Source of the DNA: Phycisphaerales bacterium
GTDB lineage: Bacteria; Planctomycetota; Phycisphaerae; Sedimentisphaerales; Anaerobacaceae
Assembly: GCA_003141275.1 (NCBI GenBank)
Contig: PLLM01000094.1
Location: forward strand, 758-45,721
Direction of reading: 5' to 3'
Length of the DNA stretch: 44,964 nt
The position numbers and the translations under genes are program-made. Each line of letters begins with the position of its first letter. Positions within the stretch are counted from its first letter, which is position 1. The notes under the pieces are model-generated. The model worked only from the letters and a program-made list of their open reading frames with translations. It made no database searches and was not told the origin of the DNA. Positions 1-7,650 of the stretch are shown piece after piece.

Positions 1-32
1 TTTGCAAAATCAAAGAATTCTTTTGGAGTCAT
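1..32 (-). CDS. glnA: Glutamine synthetase, N-terminal fragment (runs off the window)
   Basis: On the minus strand an ATG at 32-30 opens a reading frame, MTPKEFFDFA, that runs off the left edge. It is preceded by a good ribosome site (GAGAGGTGG, ending about five bases before the ATG). The peptide closely resembles the start of type I glutamine synthetases, which begin with MTP and an (E/K)F-x-x-FAK motif. The enzyme makes glutamine from glutamate and ammonium. Its position 61 bp downstream of glnK1 suggests an amtB1-glnK1-glnA operon. Only ten codons are visible, so the call rests on the N-terminal motif and the neighbours. Confidence 0.7.
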   Translation of the reverse strand, partial: MTPKEFFDFA

Positions 33-93
33 TTGTCCACCTCTCTAATAAAATTGGGTTGCTAAATTTTCTCCGCTACGAGCGGATTATTTT

Positions 94-435
94 TTATCCT
101 ATTGCCATATTTCCTTTTTCACCCGTTCTGATACGGATACATTCGGGCAGGTCAATTATAAATATCTTGCCGTCGCCGATTTGACCTGTTCTTGCGCCAT
201 CAATTACCGCTTTTATCGCCGGCTCGACAAACGCGTCGTTTACCGCTATCTCTAACTTTACCTTTCTCAACAAACTACCCTGTTCTTTATGGCCTCGATA
301 GACCTCTGCTACCCCTTTTTGTCTGCCTCGGCCAACAACATTCGACACCGTCACAAGGTGAATTTCTTTTTCCTCTAATTTTTTAAGCACTTCGTCCAGT
401 CGGTCCGGCTGAATCACAGCGATTATGTACTTCAT
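94..435 (-). CDS. glnK: PII signalling protein GlnK (copy 1)
   Basis: A 113-residue PII trimer subunit, the usual family length. It is a cytosolic sensor that binds ATP/ADP and 2-oxoglutarate and blocks the AmtB channel. Visible features are the N-terminal [16 protein letters not shown] strand-helix, the T-loop start [14 protein letters not shown], the B-loop [10 protein letters not shown] and the C-loop RIRTGEKG. By alignment with E. coli GlnB, T-loop position 51, the uridylylated tyrosine, is glutamate here (HKEQGS), so regulation by GlnD at that residue is not expected. Tyr46 is kept. It lies 43 bp after amtB1, with an AGGG-type ribosome site. It differs from copy 2 at few positions, so the pair is a recent duplication. 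Confidence 0.95.
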   Translation of the reverse strand: MKYIIAVIQPDRLDEVLKKLEEKEIHLVTVSNVVGRGRQKGVAEVYRGHKEQGSLLRKVKLEIAVNDAFVEPAIKAVIDGARTGQIGDGKIFIIDLPECIRIRTGEKGNMAIG

Positions 436-453
436 TTGCCCTGTCCTCTTTCA

Positions 454-481
454 CTCCCGTATAGGGATGGCCAAGCCATTA
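454..481. repeat. 28-bp repeat, copy A, in the amtB1-glnK1 spacer
   Basis: This stretch, containing CCCGTATAGGG and GGCCAAGCC, is identical over 28 bp to 39251-39278 inside the amidohydrolase gene. It overlaps the last bases of amtB1 (stop codon at 479-481) and fills most of the 43-bp spacer before glnK1. The equivalent spacer between amtB2 and glnK2 is only 20 bp and lacks it. It contains small inverted repeats (CCC-gtata-GGG). It is probably a mobile short palindromic repeat. Confidence 0.75.
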
Positions 482-1819
482 GTCAATAATTGTGTATGCC
501 GCCTCTCGATGCTGCGTCAGGTCCAGTCCTACTCGCTCCTCATGTTCGCTTACCCTCAGTTTAATTACCACGTCCACAAACTTAAGAAGCACATAACCCA
601 TTACAAACGAGTAAATCATCGTGAACAGCACTGCCTTCGCCTGAATCCACAATTGTAATGGATTACCGTAAAATAAACCATCGGCTCCGTCAGGATTAAT
701 TGCTTTTGTCGCCCACAAACCCGTCGCCAGAACTCCCCAGATGCCGCCGATTCCGTGAACCCCGAAAGCGTCCAATGAATCATCGTAACCGAGTTTGGTT
801 TTAAGGCAAGTTACTACCAGCCACGGAAATATCCCGGCTCCCATACCAATACAGATTGCTCCGATGGGCGTAACATATCCGGAAGCCGGCGTTACAGCCG
901 CAAGACCCGCTACCGCGCCGGTAATCATTCCCAGTGTCGTGGGTTTTTTATACCTGAGCCAGTCAAGCACTGACCACGTTACGCCTGCCACTGCGCCTGC
1001 GATATGCGTAACGGCAAAAGCATTACCCGCAAGTCCAGATGCCTTCAGGGCGCTGCCCGCGTTAAAGCCGAACCACCCGAACCAAAGTAAACCCGCGCCC
1101 AGCGCCGCAAACGGCAAATTATGCGGAGGCGAAATACCATTTGGATAACCCTGTCGTTTCCCCAGTACCAAGGCCGCCGCCAGCGCCGTCATACCTGCGT
1201 TGATGTGAACCACCGCACCCCCGGCGAAGTCCAGCGCGCCCATATTCTTCAGGAAACCGCCGTCGCCCCAGAGCCAGTGCGTAACTGGGTCATATACAAT
1301 TGTCGCCCAAAGCAGGATGAAAATCACAAACGCCGAGAATTTCATCCGTTCGGCGAATGCTCCTAAGATTAACGCAGGCGTGATAACTGCGAACATCATC
1401 TGGAACATCATAAAAACTTCGTGCGGGATAGTTGGTGCATAGGTGGCATTTGGCGTCATACCGACGTTTGTCAAAAATGTCCAGTCCAGTCCGCCGATTA
1501 TGCCGTGTATGTTGGGCCCGAACGACAAGCTGTATCCGCACACAACCCATTGAATACTGATTATGCACAGGGCCATGAAGCATTGCATCAGGACCGACAG
1601 CATATTTTTGCGTCGAACCAGTCCGCCGTAGAAAAACGCCAGGCCCGGCGTCATAAGCATAACGAGCGCCGCGCTCATCAATACCCACGCCGTATCACCT
1701 GTGTCGATTGTCGAATTTTGACTTGTCAAAGAACCAGCGCTAACTAATTGCTGTGTTTCACAAATCCCTGTCCCGGCGGTCAATAAAACGACCGCCGCTA
1801 TAGCCAGAGTTATTTTCAT
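479..1819 (-). CDS. amtB: Ammonium transporter AmtB (copy 1)
   Basis: A 446-residue Amt/MEP/Rh channel with an N-terminal signal peptide (residues 1-20) followed by eleven membrane segments, the usual bacterial topology. The pore twin histidines lie in VVHINAGMTALAAALVLG and DAFGVHGIGGIWG. The C-terminal tail SEHEERVGLDLTQHREAAY is the conserved cytoplasmic segment contacted by GlnK. It conducts ammonium/ammonia across the inner membrane. Transcription most likely starts at the sigma-54 promoter at 1895-1910, about 75 bp upstream of the ATG, and continues into glnK1 and glnA. The protein is close to copy 2 along its whole length, so this is a tandem duplication. Confidence 0.96.
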   Translation of the reverse strand: MKITLAIAAVVLLTAGTGICETQQLVSAGSLTSQNSTIDTGDTAWVLMSAALVMLMTPGLAFFYGGLVRRKNMLSVLMQCFMALCIISIQWVVCGYSLSFGPNIHGIIGGLDWTFLTNVGMTPNATYAPTIPHEVFMMFQMMFAVITPALILGAFAERMKFSAFVIFILLWATIVYDPVTHWLWGDGGFLKNMGALDFAGGAVVHINAGMTALAAALVLGKRQGYPNGISPPHNLPFAALGAGLLWFGWFGFNAGSALKASGLAGNAFAVTHIAGAVAGVTWSVLDWLRYKKPTTLGMITGAVAGLAAVTPASGYVTPIGAICIGMGAGIFPWLVVTCLKTKLGYDDSLDAFGVHGIGGIWGVLATGLWATKAINPDGADGLFYGNPLQLWIQAKAVLFTMIYSFVMGYVLLKFVDVVIKLRVSEHEERVGLDLTQHREAAYTIID

Positions 1820-1894
1820 TTCTCTGTGCCCTCGGCTGTTTATTGAAACGAACTTTCTTCGTGTTTACATAAAACGGCTGTACTGCATAAGCTT

Positions 1895-1910
1895 TGCAAA
1901 TCTTATGCCA
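1895..1910 (-). promoter_or_regulatory. Sigma-54 (-24/-12) promoter of amtB1-glnK1-glnA
   Basis: Read on the minus strand from 1910 to 1895 the sequence is TGGCATAAGATTTGCA. This matches the RpoN consensus TGGCAC-N5-TTGCA, with exactly 10 bases between the invariant GG and GC. The same sequence context, AGGCATCC just upstream, is conserved at the amtB2 promoter. It lies about 75 bp upstream of the amtB1 ATG. Confidence 0.88.
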
Positions 1911-2000
1911 GGATGCCTGATTCATGGCCGTTTCAATGTAATGCGTTGTCTATGCTGAAGTTACGTTCAATAAACCCTCAGAGCAAGTAGATAAATAATC

Positions 2001-2042
2001 TACATTATTGTATATCTTTCAAAAAATTTTTACGTTTTTGTT
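2001..2042. promoter_or_regulatory. Pair of activator-binding palindromes upstream of amtB1
   Basis: TACATTATTGTA at 2001-2012 and TACGTTTTTGTT at 2031-2042 fit a TACA-N4-TGTA palindrome and start 30 bp apart. The nearer site begins 91 bp upstream of the -24 element. Position, pairing and reuse at the other two sigma-54 promoters suggest an upstream activating sequence for the enhancer-binding protein encoded at 7651-9180. Confidence 0.78.
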
Positions 2043-2061
2043 ATTTTTAGTGTTAAAATGG

Positions 2062-2089
2062 GGGCTCTGCCAGCCGTGGCACAGAGCCC
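2062..2089 (-). terminator. Hairpin between glnK2 and the amtB1 control region
   Basis: GGGCTCTG at 2062-2069 pairs with CAGAGCCC at 2082-2089. It lies 45 bp past the glnK2 stop codon and 20 bp beyond the distal activator site of amtB1. On the minus strand it is followed by CCATTTTAAC, a weak U-run. A near-identical hairpin is at 4107-4134 in the same relative place. It probably ends glnK2 transcription. Confidence 0.6.
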
Positions 2090-2134
2090 GCCCAGACAAG
2101 CTGTCTCGTCCCGTCATTTTAGTCAGGTTCTGCG

Positions 2135-2476
2135 CTAACCGATGGCCTCATTGCCCTTTTCGCCCGTTCTGATACGAATACATTCGGGCAGGTCGAGCAC
2201 GAATATCTTGCCGTCGCCAATCTGGCCTGTTCTTGCACCGTCAATGATTGCTTTAATGGCTGGCTCAACAAATGCCTCGTTCACCGCTATCTCAATCTGA
2301 ACTTTTCTCAGCAAGCTGCCCTGTTCCTTGTGGCCTCGATAAACTTCGGCTACACCTTTCTGTCTGCCCCGGCCTACGACGTTAGATACTGTAACTAAGT
2401 GAATTTCTTTTTCCGTTAGCCGTTTGAGCACTTCGTCAAGTCGGTCCGGCTGAATTACTGCGATTATGTATTTCAT
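2135..2476 (-). CDS. glnK: PII signalling protein GlnK (copy 2)
   Basis: A 113-residue PII protein, closely similar to copy 1 with the differences scattered. Features are the T-loop [20 protein letters not shown], the B-loop GQIGDGKIF and the C-terminal [13 protein letters not shown]. As in copy 1 the usual uridylylation tyrosine (position 51) is replaced by glutamate. It starts 20 bp after amtB2 with AAAGGA as ribosome site eight bases from the ATG. It presumably gates AmtB2 and, given the similarity, could form mixed trimers with copy 1. The mixed-trimer idea is inference. Confidence 0.95.
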   Translation of the reverse strand: MKYIIAVIQPDRLDEVLKRLTEKEIHLVTVSNVVGRGRQKGVAEVYRGHKEQGSLLRKVQIEIAVNEAFVEPAIKAIIDGARTGQIGDGKIFVLDLPECIRIRTGEKGNEAIG

Positions 2477-2496
2477 CGGTTTATTCCTTTCTCGTA

Positions 2497-3849
2497 TTAG
2501 TCAATAATGGTATATGCGGCTTCACGGTGTTGTGTTAAGTCCAGACCGACGCGTTCTTCGTGCTCACTAATGCGTAATTTCATTACTATGTCCACAGCTT
2601 TGAGCAGCACGATTCCAACGATGAACGAATATACTACCGTGACTGCCACGGCTTTAATCTGAATCCAGAGCTGAATGGGATTGCCGTAAAGCAACCCATC
2701 GGCTCCTGCGGGATTTACCGTTTTTGTGGCAAAGATGCCGGTTGCTATCGCTCCCCAGATACCGCCCACGCCGTGAACACCGAAGGCATCCAACGTATCG
2801 TCATAACCAAGTAAATTTTTGAAATACGTTACAGCGAACCAGGGGATAACCCCGGCTCCAATACCTATCCAGATAGCGCCCATCGGGTCAACAAATCCTG
2901 ATGCCGGGGTAATTGCCACCAATCCTGCGACCATACCGGTAATAACACCCAGCGTCGTGGGTTTTTTGTGTTTGAGCCAGTCGAGCAGTCCCCAAGCCAG
3001 CCCTGCTGTCGCGGCGGCAATATGTGTTACGGTAAACGCGCTGACTGCCAAACTACCCGCGCCGAGAGCACTACCAGCGTTGAACCCAAACCAGCCGAAC
3101 CAGAGCAATGCCGCGCCCAGTACCGCAAACGGCAGGTTATGAGGCGGAGATATCCCATCAGGATAACCTTGACGTCGGCCAAGTACCAGGGCCGCGGCCA
3201 AAGCCGTCATACCTGCGTTGATGTGCACTACGGTTCCGCCGGCAAAATCGAGAGCGCCCCAGTTTCGTATGAATCCGCCAACTCCCCATACCCAGTGTGC
3301 AACGGGGTCATATACGATTGTCGCCCACAACAGAATAAAGATGCAAAACGCGGAGAACCTCATCCGTTCGGCGAATGCGCCAATAATCAACGCGGGCGTT
3401 ATCACGGCGAACATCATTTGGAACATCATAAATAATTGATGCGGAATTGTCGGTGCGTAATCGGCGTTTGGAGCAAGCCCCACGTTCCTCAGGAAGGACC
3501 AGTCAAGCCCGCCTATAAGTGAACGGTGATCGGGTCCGAAGGATAAGCTGTAACCGAACAATACCCATTGCAAACTAATCAGGCACAGAATCATCAGGCA
3601 TTGCATCAGCACTGAGAGCATATTTTTGCGACGAACCAGGCCGCCGTAGAAAAACGCCAGCCCTGGGGTCATAAGCATTACAAGTGCAGCGCTTATAAGC
3701 ACCCACGAGGTGTCTCCCGTGTCAACTTTCGGCGCCGGGGCTGTAACTGCCGCAGCCGGCGTTGCACTCGACGCAGGTGTCGCAGTATCACAAAATGCGG
3801 TTCCCGTACTTAGCAGGATGAGTATTGTTGAAATAAGTATTCTTTTCAC
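2497..3849 (-). CDS. amtB: Ammonium transporter AmtB (copy 2)
   Basis: A 450-residue ammonium channel with the pore histidines in TVVHINAGMTALAAALVLG and DAFGVHGVGGIWG and the GlnK-contacting tail SEHEERVGLDLTQHREAAY. The start is a GTG at 3849-3847, supported by AAGGAG eight bases upstream. The N-terminus is a signal peptide followed by an Ala/Pro/Thr-rich linker (about residues 22-42) that is longer than in copy 1 and is the main difference between them. It is followed by glnK2 after 20 bp and is driven from the sigma-54 promoter at 3939-3954. Confidence 0.96.
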   Translation of the reverse strand: MKRILISTILILLSTGTAFCDTATPASSATPAAAVTAPAPKVDTGDTSWVLISAALVMLMTPGLAFFYGGLVRRKNMLSVLMQCLMILCLISLQWVLFGYSLSFGPDHRSLIGGLDWSFLRNVGLAPNADYAPTIPHQLFMMFQMMFAVITPALIIGAFAERMRFSAFCIFILLWATIVYDPVAHWVWGVGGFIRNWGALDFAGGTVVHINAGMTALAAALVLGRRQGYPDGISPPHNLPFAVLGAALLWFGWFGFNAGSALGAGSLAVSAFTVTHIAAATAGLAWGLLDWLKHKKPTTLGVITGMVAGLVAITPASGFVDPMGAIWIGIGAGVIPWFAVTYFKNLLGYDDTLDAFGVHGVGGIWGAIATGIFATKTVNPAGADGLLYGNPIQLWIQIKAVAVTVVYSFIVGIVLLKAVDIVMKLRISEHEERVGLDLTQHREAAYTIID

Positions 3850-3938
3850 GGCTTTTACTCCTTGTAAAAATTGATAATTAGTTGTCCACCAATACCGGCT
3901 GTCTATAGTATTTTTCTACGGCTGTCTATAGTATTCTT

Positions 3939-3954
3939 CGCAAACCTTGTGCCA
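3939..3954 (-). promoter_or_regulatory. Sigma-54 (-24/-12) promoter of amtB2-glnK2
   Basis: Minus-strand sequence TGGCACAAGGTTTGCG from 3954 down to 3939 has a perfect TGGCAC at -24, TTGC at -12 and 10 bases between GG and GC. It lies about 90 bp upstream of the GTG start and shares the AGGCATCC prefix with the amtB1 promoter. Confidence 0.92.
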
Positions 3955-4044
3955 GGATGCCTTATTGATGGCTTTTTTTACATAAGGCCTTGTAAAAGCC
4001 GCGGTTACGCTTGCTGAAAGTATTAAATTATCAAAGAGCATAGT

Positions 4045-4086
4045 TACGTTTTTGTATATCTAACTCAATACTTTTACATTTATGTC
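4045..4086. promoter_or_regulatory. Pair of activator-binding palindromes upstream of amtB2
   Basis: TACGTTTTTGTA at 4045-4056 and TACATTTATGTC at 4075-4086 start exactly 30 bp apart. The nearer one begins 91 bp upstream of the -24 element, the same geometry as at amtB1. They are probable binding sites for the adjacent GAF-AAA+-Fis activator. Confidence 0.8.
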
Positions 4087-4106
4087 GTTTTTTGCGTTAG
4101 AAATAT

Positions 4107-4134
4107 GGGCTCCGCCAGCCGTGGAACAGAGCCC
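4107..4134 (-). terminator. Hairpin between the PII-3 gene and the amtB2 control region
   Basis: GGGCTC at 4107-4112 pairs with GAGCCC at 4129-4134. The element matches the hairpin at 2062-2089 at all but about two of 28 bases. It lies 32 bp past the stop of the PII gene at 4167 and 20 bp beyond the distal activator site. It probably ends the porin-permease-PII transcript and insulates the next promoter. Confidence 0.58.
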
Positions 4135-4166
4135 ATTAATACCAGGACGGTCCGTTAGGGGTCCTG

Positions 4167-4508
4167 TTATTTTATTGCGGACTCGCCGCGTTCTTTCGTG
4201 CGGATTCTTACGGCATCATCAACGGGCGAGATAAATATCTTGCCATCGCCTTCCTTGCCGGTAAAAGCCGTTTCTTGTATGGCATTGATAATTTTTTCGA
4301 CATCGCTGTCTTTGACCACCACTTCAATCCTTGCCTTGGTCATTAGCCCGACTTTATAAGTTTTGCCCCGGACCTGCTGTGTGAGGCCTTTTTGTTTTCC
4401 GTGCCCTTCGATTTCCGTAATCATAAGGCCCGGGTATTCAACTTTTTCCAGGACGGCACATATCTCAGCGACCTTGGCGTGTCGAACAATAGCTTCAATC
4501 CTCTTCAT
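4167..4508 (-). CDS. PII-family protein, divergent third copy
   Basis: A 113-residue PII fold, clearly different from both GlnK copies. It has MKRIEAIVRHAKVAEI at the start, T-loop GHGKQKGLTQQVRGKTYKVG, B-loop TGKEGDGKIF and C-loop RIRTKERGESAI. Aligned on E. coli GlnB it keeps a tyrosine at position 51 (GKTY) but has valine at 46, the reverse of the two GlnK proteins. It lies 67 bp downstream of the permease-PII fusion gene and is probably in one operon with it (AAGGA ribosome site about nine bases before the ATG). The likely role is to sense nitrogen/energy state and act on the neighbouring permease. No partner can be proven from sequence. Confidence 0.88.
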   Translation of the reverse strand: MKRIEAIVRHAKVAEICAVLEKVEYPGLMITEIEGHGKQKGLTQQVRGKTYKVGLMTKARIEVVVKDSDVEKIINAIQETAFTGKEGDGKIFISPVDDAVRIRTKERGESAIK

Positions 4509-4575
4509 TTTTTATGTTCCTTTCTTAATGGCTCTATACAAAAACCTTCAGTATTCAGAGCGGTATCAATCTTTG

Positions 4576-6510
4576 CTAAATCGCAGACACGCCTTTTTCA
4601 CCGGTTCGAATTCGCATTGCTTCCGACGCGTCCATCACAAAGATTTTCCCATCGCCTGGGTCGCCGGTGTATAAAACTTCTCTTATTATTTTCATCACGT
4701 ATGGGACATCCCACTTTTTGACTAATATATCAACCCGGTCTTTCGGAACAAAATACGTCATATCCGGGTCAGCGTTTCCATTAACTGTATCTATATGGCC
4801 TCTTTGTCTGCCAAAACCTTTGACTCTAGTTACCGTCATTCCCATCATAAGCTCTTCGTCTTTAAGTACCTCAGCCAGGATGTTAAGCCGTTCAGGACGG
4901 ATGACGACCGATATCATCTTCAAGTCGTAGGTTTTGCTCACTGTGCCGACGATGACGTAAAGGAAGCTCGCAATGGCCCAGGCACCGCACATATAGAAGC
5001 AAATCTTTGCCTCCATTTTCGAATCGGCATTGCCGATGGAATACAGGTAGATTATCGCCGCCAGCATAATTACGTTTGCAATTACGCCGAGTACGGGAAT
5101 AAGCCCGTGTTTCAGGAGTTTGAAATCACTTCTGTTTTTGAAAGCGATAATTGTCCATACACAGGTGAAGCCATAGAGGACAAAGGTGCCGAAGTTCGAG
5201 GCCAGTGTAATTCCCGTAAGACCGACTACGGATTGGACGCCTATTGCGGCGATTATGCAGGAAACAATTACCAGTGTCCACAAAGCCGTATGAGGAGTGC
5301 CGTGTTTGCTTATGAAGCTGAGGAATTTCGGCAGCTCAAGGTCTTCCGCCATACCGCAGGTGACACGGACGGCCGTATTCATACAGCTTAAGGTTGTGCC
5401 GACTACGGCGATTGCCACGGTTATGGCCATAGTAATCATCAGGCCAAAGCCGAGACCGTGAAACAAGCTGTTGCCGAGGATTTGCGCGAGGTCCCCGATA
5501 GGAGCGCCTGAGCCGGCGGCGGCAGACATTCCGGTTACTGCTGCTGTTTGTCCGGCGGCGGTAAACGTAAGCTTTTCATTTATCATATAGCCGGCGCCGA
5601 AATACTCCAGCAGGTACGCAAACAATCCCTGAATTACCAAAGACAGGATAATGGCCTTTGGAATCGTTGTTTTTGGCTCCTTTACCTCGGCAGCCAGGGC
5701 GGTGCAGCTTTCAAAACCGACCAGTATCAAAATAGCGAGGGTCGATTGAATCAGGACGCCGTTAAGTGAATGTGGGCGGATGACGTCAAGGGCGCCGCTG
5801 AAAGACCAGGTTGTTGCTGCTTGGGGGTTCGACCAGCGGTAATAAATAGCCAGGGTGGTGAAAACAACCAGGGTAACGAGCTGTATGATGTTAATCCAGA
5901 TTGCGGTTACCGTCGAGCCGTTTACGCCGCGATATGCTATGTATCCCGTGACAAAAGCAAATACCGTGGCAATTATTACCAGCTCCTCTACTGACAGTGT
6001 TTTTCCGGTGAAAGCAGTGTAAAGATAACCAATCAGGTTGGCCATCATAGCCACCATAACGCCGGGATATACCCAGTAGAAAAGGTGAGCGGCCCACCCG
6101 GTAACCACTTTTGAAAAACGGGCTAGGGATGTAGGCGTTCCTCTTTTTAGGCCCTGGCTGTCAAGAAACGCTTTCTCCGCGAAATAGGTAACGCTTGCAA
6201 AACCCGCCTCGGGATATATTTTGGCAAGCTCCGAGTAGGAAATAGCGGTAAGAAAACAAAGAGCCAACGCAACCACTATCCCCGACCAGATATCGCTTGC
6301 AACCGAAGCCCCGCTTGGGGAAGTGGCTGCGGCCTGGAGCTGATATGTAATCCACAGGAACGCTCCCGGGGCAATTAGCGCCATAGCGTTTGCGGTGGCG
6401 CCAAACAAACCCAGCGTGGCTCTTACTTGGGGTTTGGGTATTACTGCCCCGGCGCTCGCAGTAGCCGCACCGGTTTCAATCCCATTTTCAATCGCTATGC
6501 TTTCAGACAT
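4576..6510 (-). CDS. APC-superfamily amino-acid permease fused to a C-terminal PII domain
   Basis: A 644-residue fusion. Residues 1 to about 525 form an APC-type transporter: an N-terminal cytoplasmic stretch, then about twelve membrane segments including GLFGATANAMALIAPGAFLW (TM1) and ILVGFESCTALAAEVKEPK, the conserved TM6-loop motif of amino-acid permeases. Residues 532-644 are a complete PII domain: MISVVIRPERLNILAEVL, T-loop start GFGRQRGHIDT, B-loop TGDPGDGKIFVMD and C-loop MRIRTGEKG. The T-loop is about two residues longer than standard and has no Tyr51 equivalent. The PII domain would sit in the cytoplasm and may gate transport by binding nucleotide and 2-oxoglutarate. AAGGAG lies eight bases before the ATG. 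The substrate is unknown. The gene lies between a porin-like gene and a free PII gene. Confidence 0.93.
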   Translation of the reverse strand: MSESIAIENGIETGAATASAGAVIPKPQVRATLGLFGATANAMALIAPGAFLWITYQLQAAATSPSGASVASDIWSGIVVALALCFLTAISYSELAKIYPEAGFASVTYFAEKAFLDSQGLKRGTPTSLARFSKVVTGWAAHLFYWVYPGVMVAMMANLIGYLYTAFTGKTLSVEELVIIATVFAFVTGYIAYRGVNGSTVTAIWINIIQLVTLVVFTTLAIYYRWSNPQAATTWSFSGALDVIRPHSLNGVLIQSTLAILILVGFESCTALAAEVKEPKTTIPKAIILSLVIQGLFAYLLEYFGAGYMINEKLTFTAAGQTAAVTGMSAAAGSGAPIGDLAQILGNSLFHGLGFGLMITMAITVAIAVVGTTLSCMNTAVRVTCGMAEDLELPKFLSFISKHGTPHTALWTLVIVSCIIAAIGVQSVVGLTGITLASNFGTFVLYGFTCVWTIIAFKNRSDFKLLKHGLIPVLGVIANVIMLAAIIYLYSIGNADSKMEAKICFYMCGAWAIASFLYVIVGTVSKTYDLKMISVVIRPERLNILAEVLKDEELMMGMTVTRVKGFGRQRGHIDTVNGNADPDMTYFVPKDRVDILVKKWDVPYVMKIIREVLYTGDPGDGKIFVMDASEAMRIRTGEKGVSAI

Positions 6511-6628
6511 AATTTGTTTCTCCTTTAATAAACACTACGGATAGCCAATATTAAAAACTCATCGGTAGTTTTCACAAATAGCATTTTTTGTTTTTAAACA
6601 AATTTATTAAAGTTCAGTTTGTCCCGTC

Positions 6629-7408
6629 TTAAAACGTAGTTGATATTCCTAAGCCTACCCAGAGATTGTCGCTTTTTTCAGTGGCATCCCGTATCGAGTT
6701 GCTGAGCATTGTCGAGTAGTTGATACTTGGCTTAATCATCCAGGTATATACCTGTGTGCAAAGAGCAGCCGAAAGCGTAAGGTCATTTGACTGGCCGCTG
6801 TTTACTCCGAAGTAACCGTTGTTATAAGCCGCGTTGCCCCAGCCATAGCTTGCGCCTAACTGTAAGCCGCAATAGCAATTCTCGTTCATCACGTAAACCT
6901 TTTCAATTAATTGCCCGACGCCGAACTGGAAATAGCTGCCCTTGATTGCCTGGACATCGCGATACCATTTGAACGATGGCGTCAAAGGAACTTTGGGCAG
7001 GCCGAAGCCGCCGTAAATTTCAGTTGTCGGGTCGAAAACCTGGTTGGGGAACTGATAGTAAATTGTGCCAACTGAACCGCTTAACCAGTCAGCGCCAGGA
7101 ATCGTAGCGGTGTAATCGAGCGTCAAGTCGTATTCGCTGAATTCCCAGGCGTTGTCGGGGGCGACAGCTGACCTGTTCGTCAGGTCGAGATTTCCCCAGA
7201 ACGAGCCGGTGAACCCATACGCGCTTGCGGAAACGGTTGGCTGCAGTACGCTACTGTTATCTACGTTCTGGCCTCGCCAGATATACTTGCTGAAGTAATC
7301 CATCGAAAGCCCATACGTAACAACCTTGTCTTCGGCTGCCGCTGTTCCCGCCACAAATGTTATCAACGCGAGCCACAATACAACACTACCAGTTCTTAAC
7401 GGCTTCAC
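6629..7408 (-). CDS. Outer-membrane beta-barrel protein, TorF/Gcw_chp-like porin
   Basis: A 259-residue secreted protein: signal peptide of about 25 residues ending in AAA-ED, then alternating beta-strand sequence ending in a C-terminal phenylalanine (VGLGISTTF), the usual outer-membrane barrel signature. The opening strand GLSMDYFSKYIWRGQNVDN is characteristic of the Gcw_chp/TorF putative-porin family. The start is GTG at 7408, supported by AAGGAG six bases upstream. It is the first gene after the sigma-54 promoter at 7487-7502 and 118 bp before the permease-PII fusion gene, so it probably supplies the outer-membrane passage for the same nitrogen compound. Specificity is not visible. Confidence 0.82.
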   Translation of the reverse strand: MKPLRTGSVVLWLALITFVAGTAAAEDKVVTYGLSMDYFSKYIWRGQNVDNSSVLQPTVSASAYGFTGSFWGNLDLTNRSAVAPDNAWEFSEYDLTLDYTATIPGADWLSGSVGTIYYQFPNQVFDPTTEIYGGFGLPKVPLTPSFKWYRDVQAIKGSYFQFGVGQLIEKVYVMNENCYCGLQLGASYGWGNAAYNNGYFGVNSGQSNDLTLSAALCTQVYTWMIKPSINYSTMLSNSIRDATEKSDNLWVGLGISTTF

Positions 7409-7486
7409 TTGCTTCTCCTTTCAAAAACAACTTCAAATATGTTTGTTCGTTTTTCACACAGTGGGCCTACGCCACACAATTAGATA

Positions 7487-7502
7487 AGCAATCAGTGTGC
7501 CA
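7487..7502 (-). promoter_or_regulatory. Sigma-54 (-24/-12) promoter of the porin-permease-PII operon
   Basis: Minus-strand TGGCACACTGATTGCT from 7502 to 7487 has a perfect TGGCAC, TTGC and 10-base GG-to-GC spacing. It lies about 80 bp upstream of the GTG start of the porin gene. Confidence 0.9.
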
Positions 7503-7595
7503 GAAATAAGAAGAGGTGTTCGCTCATCATATAACTCCTTTATATGACTGGCGTTACAGTGTTTTTGCCGCAGAGTCCGGCGAAGAGATGTTTTG

Positions 7596-7637
7596 TACAA
7601 AAATGTAAATATGTCACATATTGACTACAAAAATGTA
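7596..7637. promoter_or_regulatory. Pair of activator-binding palindromes upstream of the porin operon
   Basis: Two identical perfect palindromes, TACAAAAATGTA at 7596-7607 and 7626-7637, start 30 bp apart. The nearer begins 94 bp upstream of the -24 element. The distal copy ends 13 bp from the stop codon of the activator gene. These are the best copies of the TACA-N4-TGTA motif in the window. Confidence 0.85.
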
Positions 7638-7650
7638 GCCAAACGGCGAA

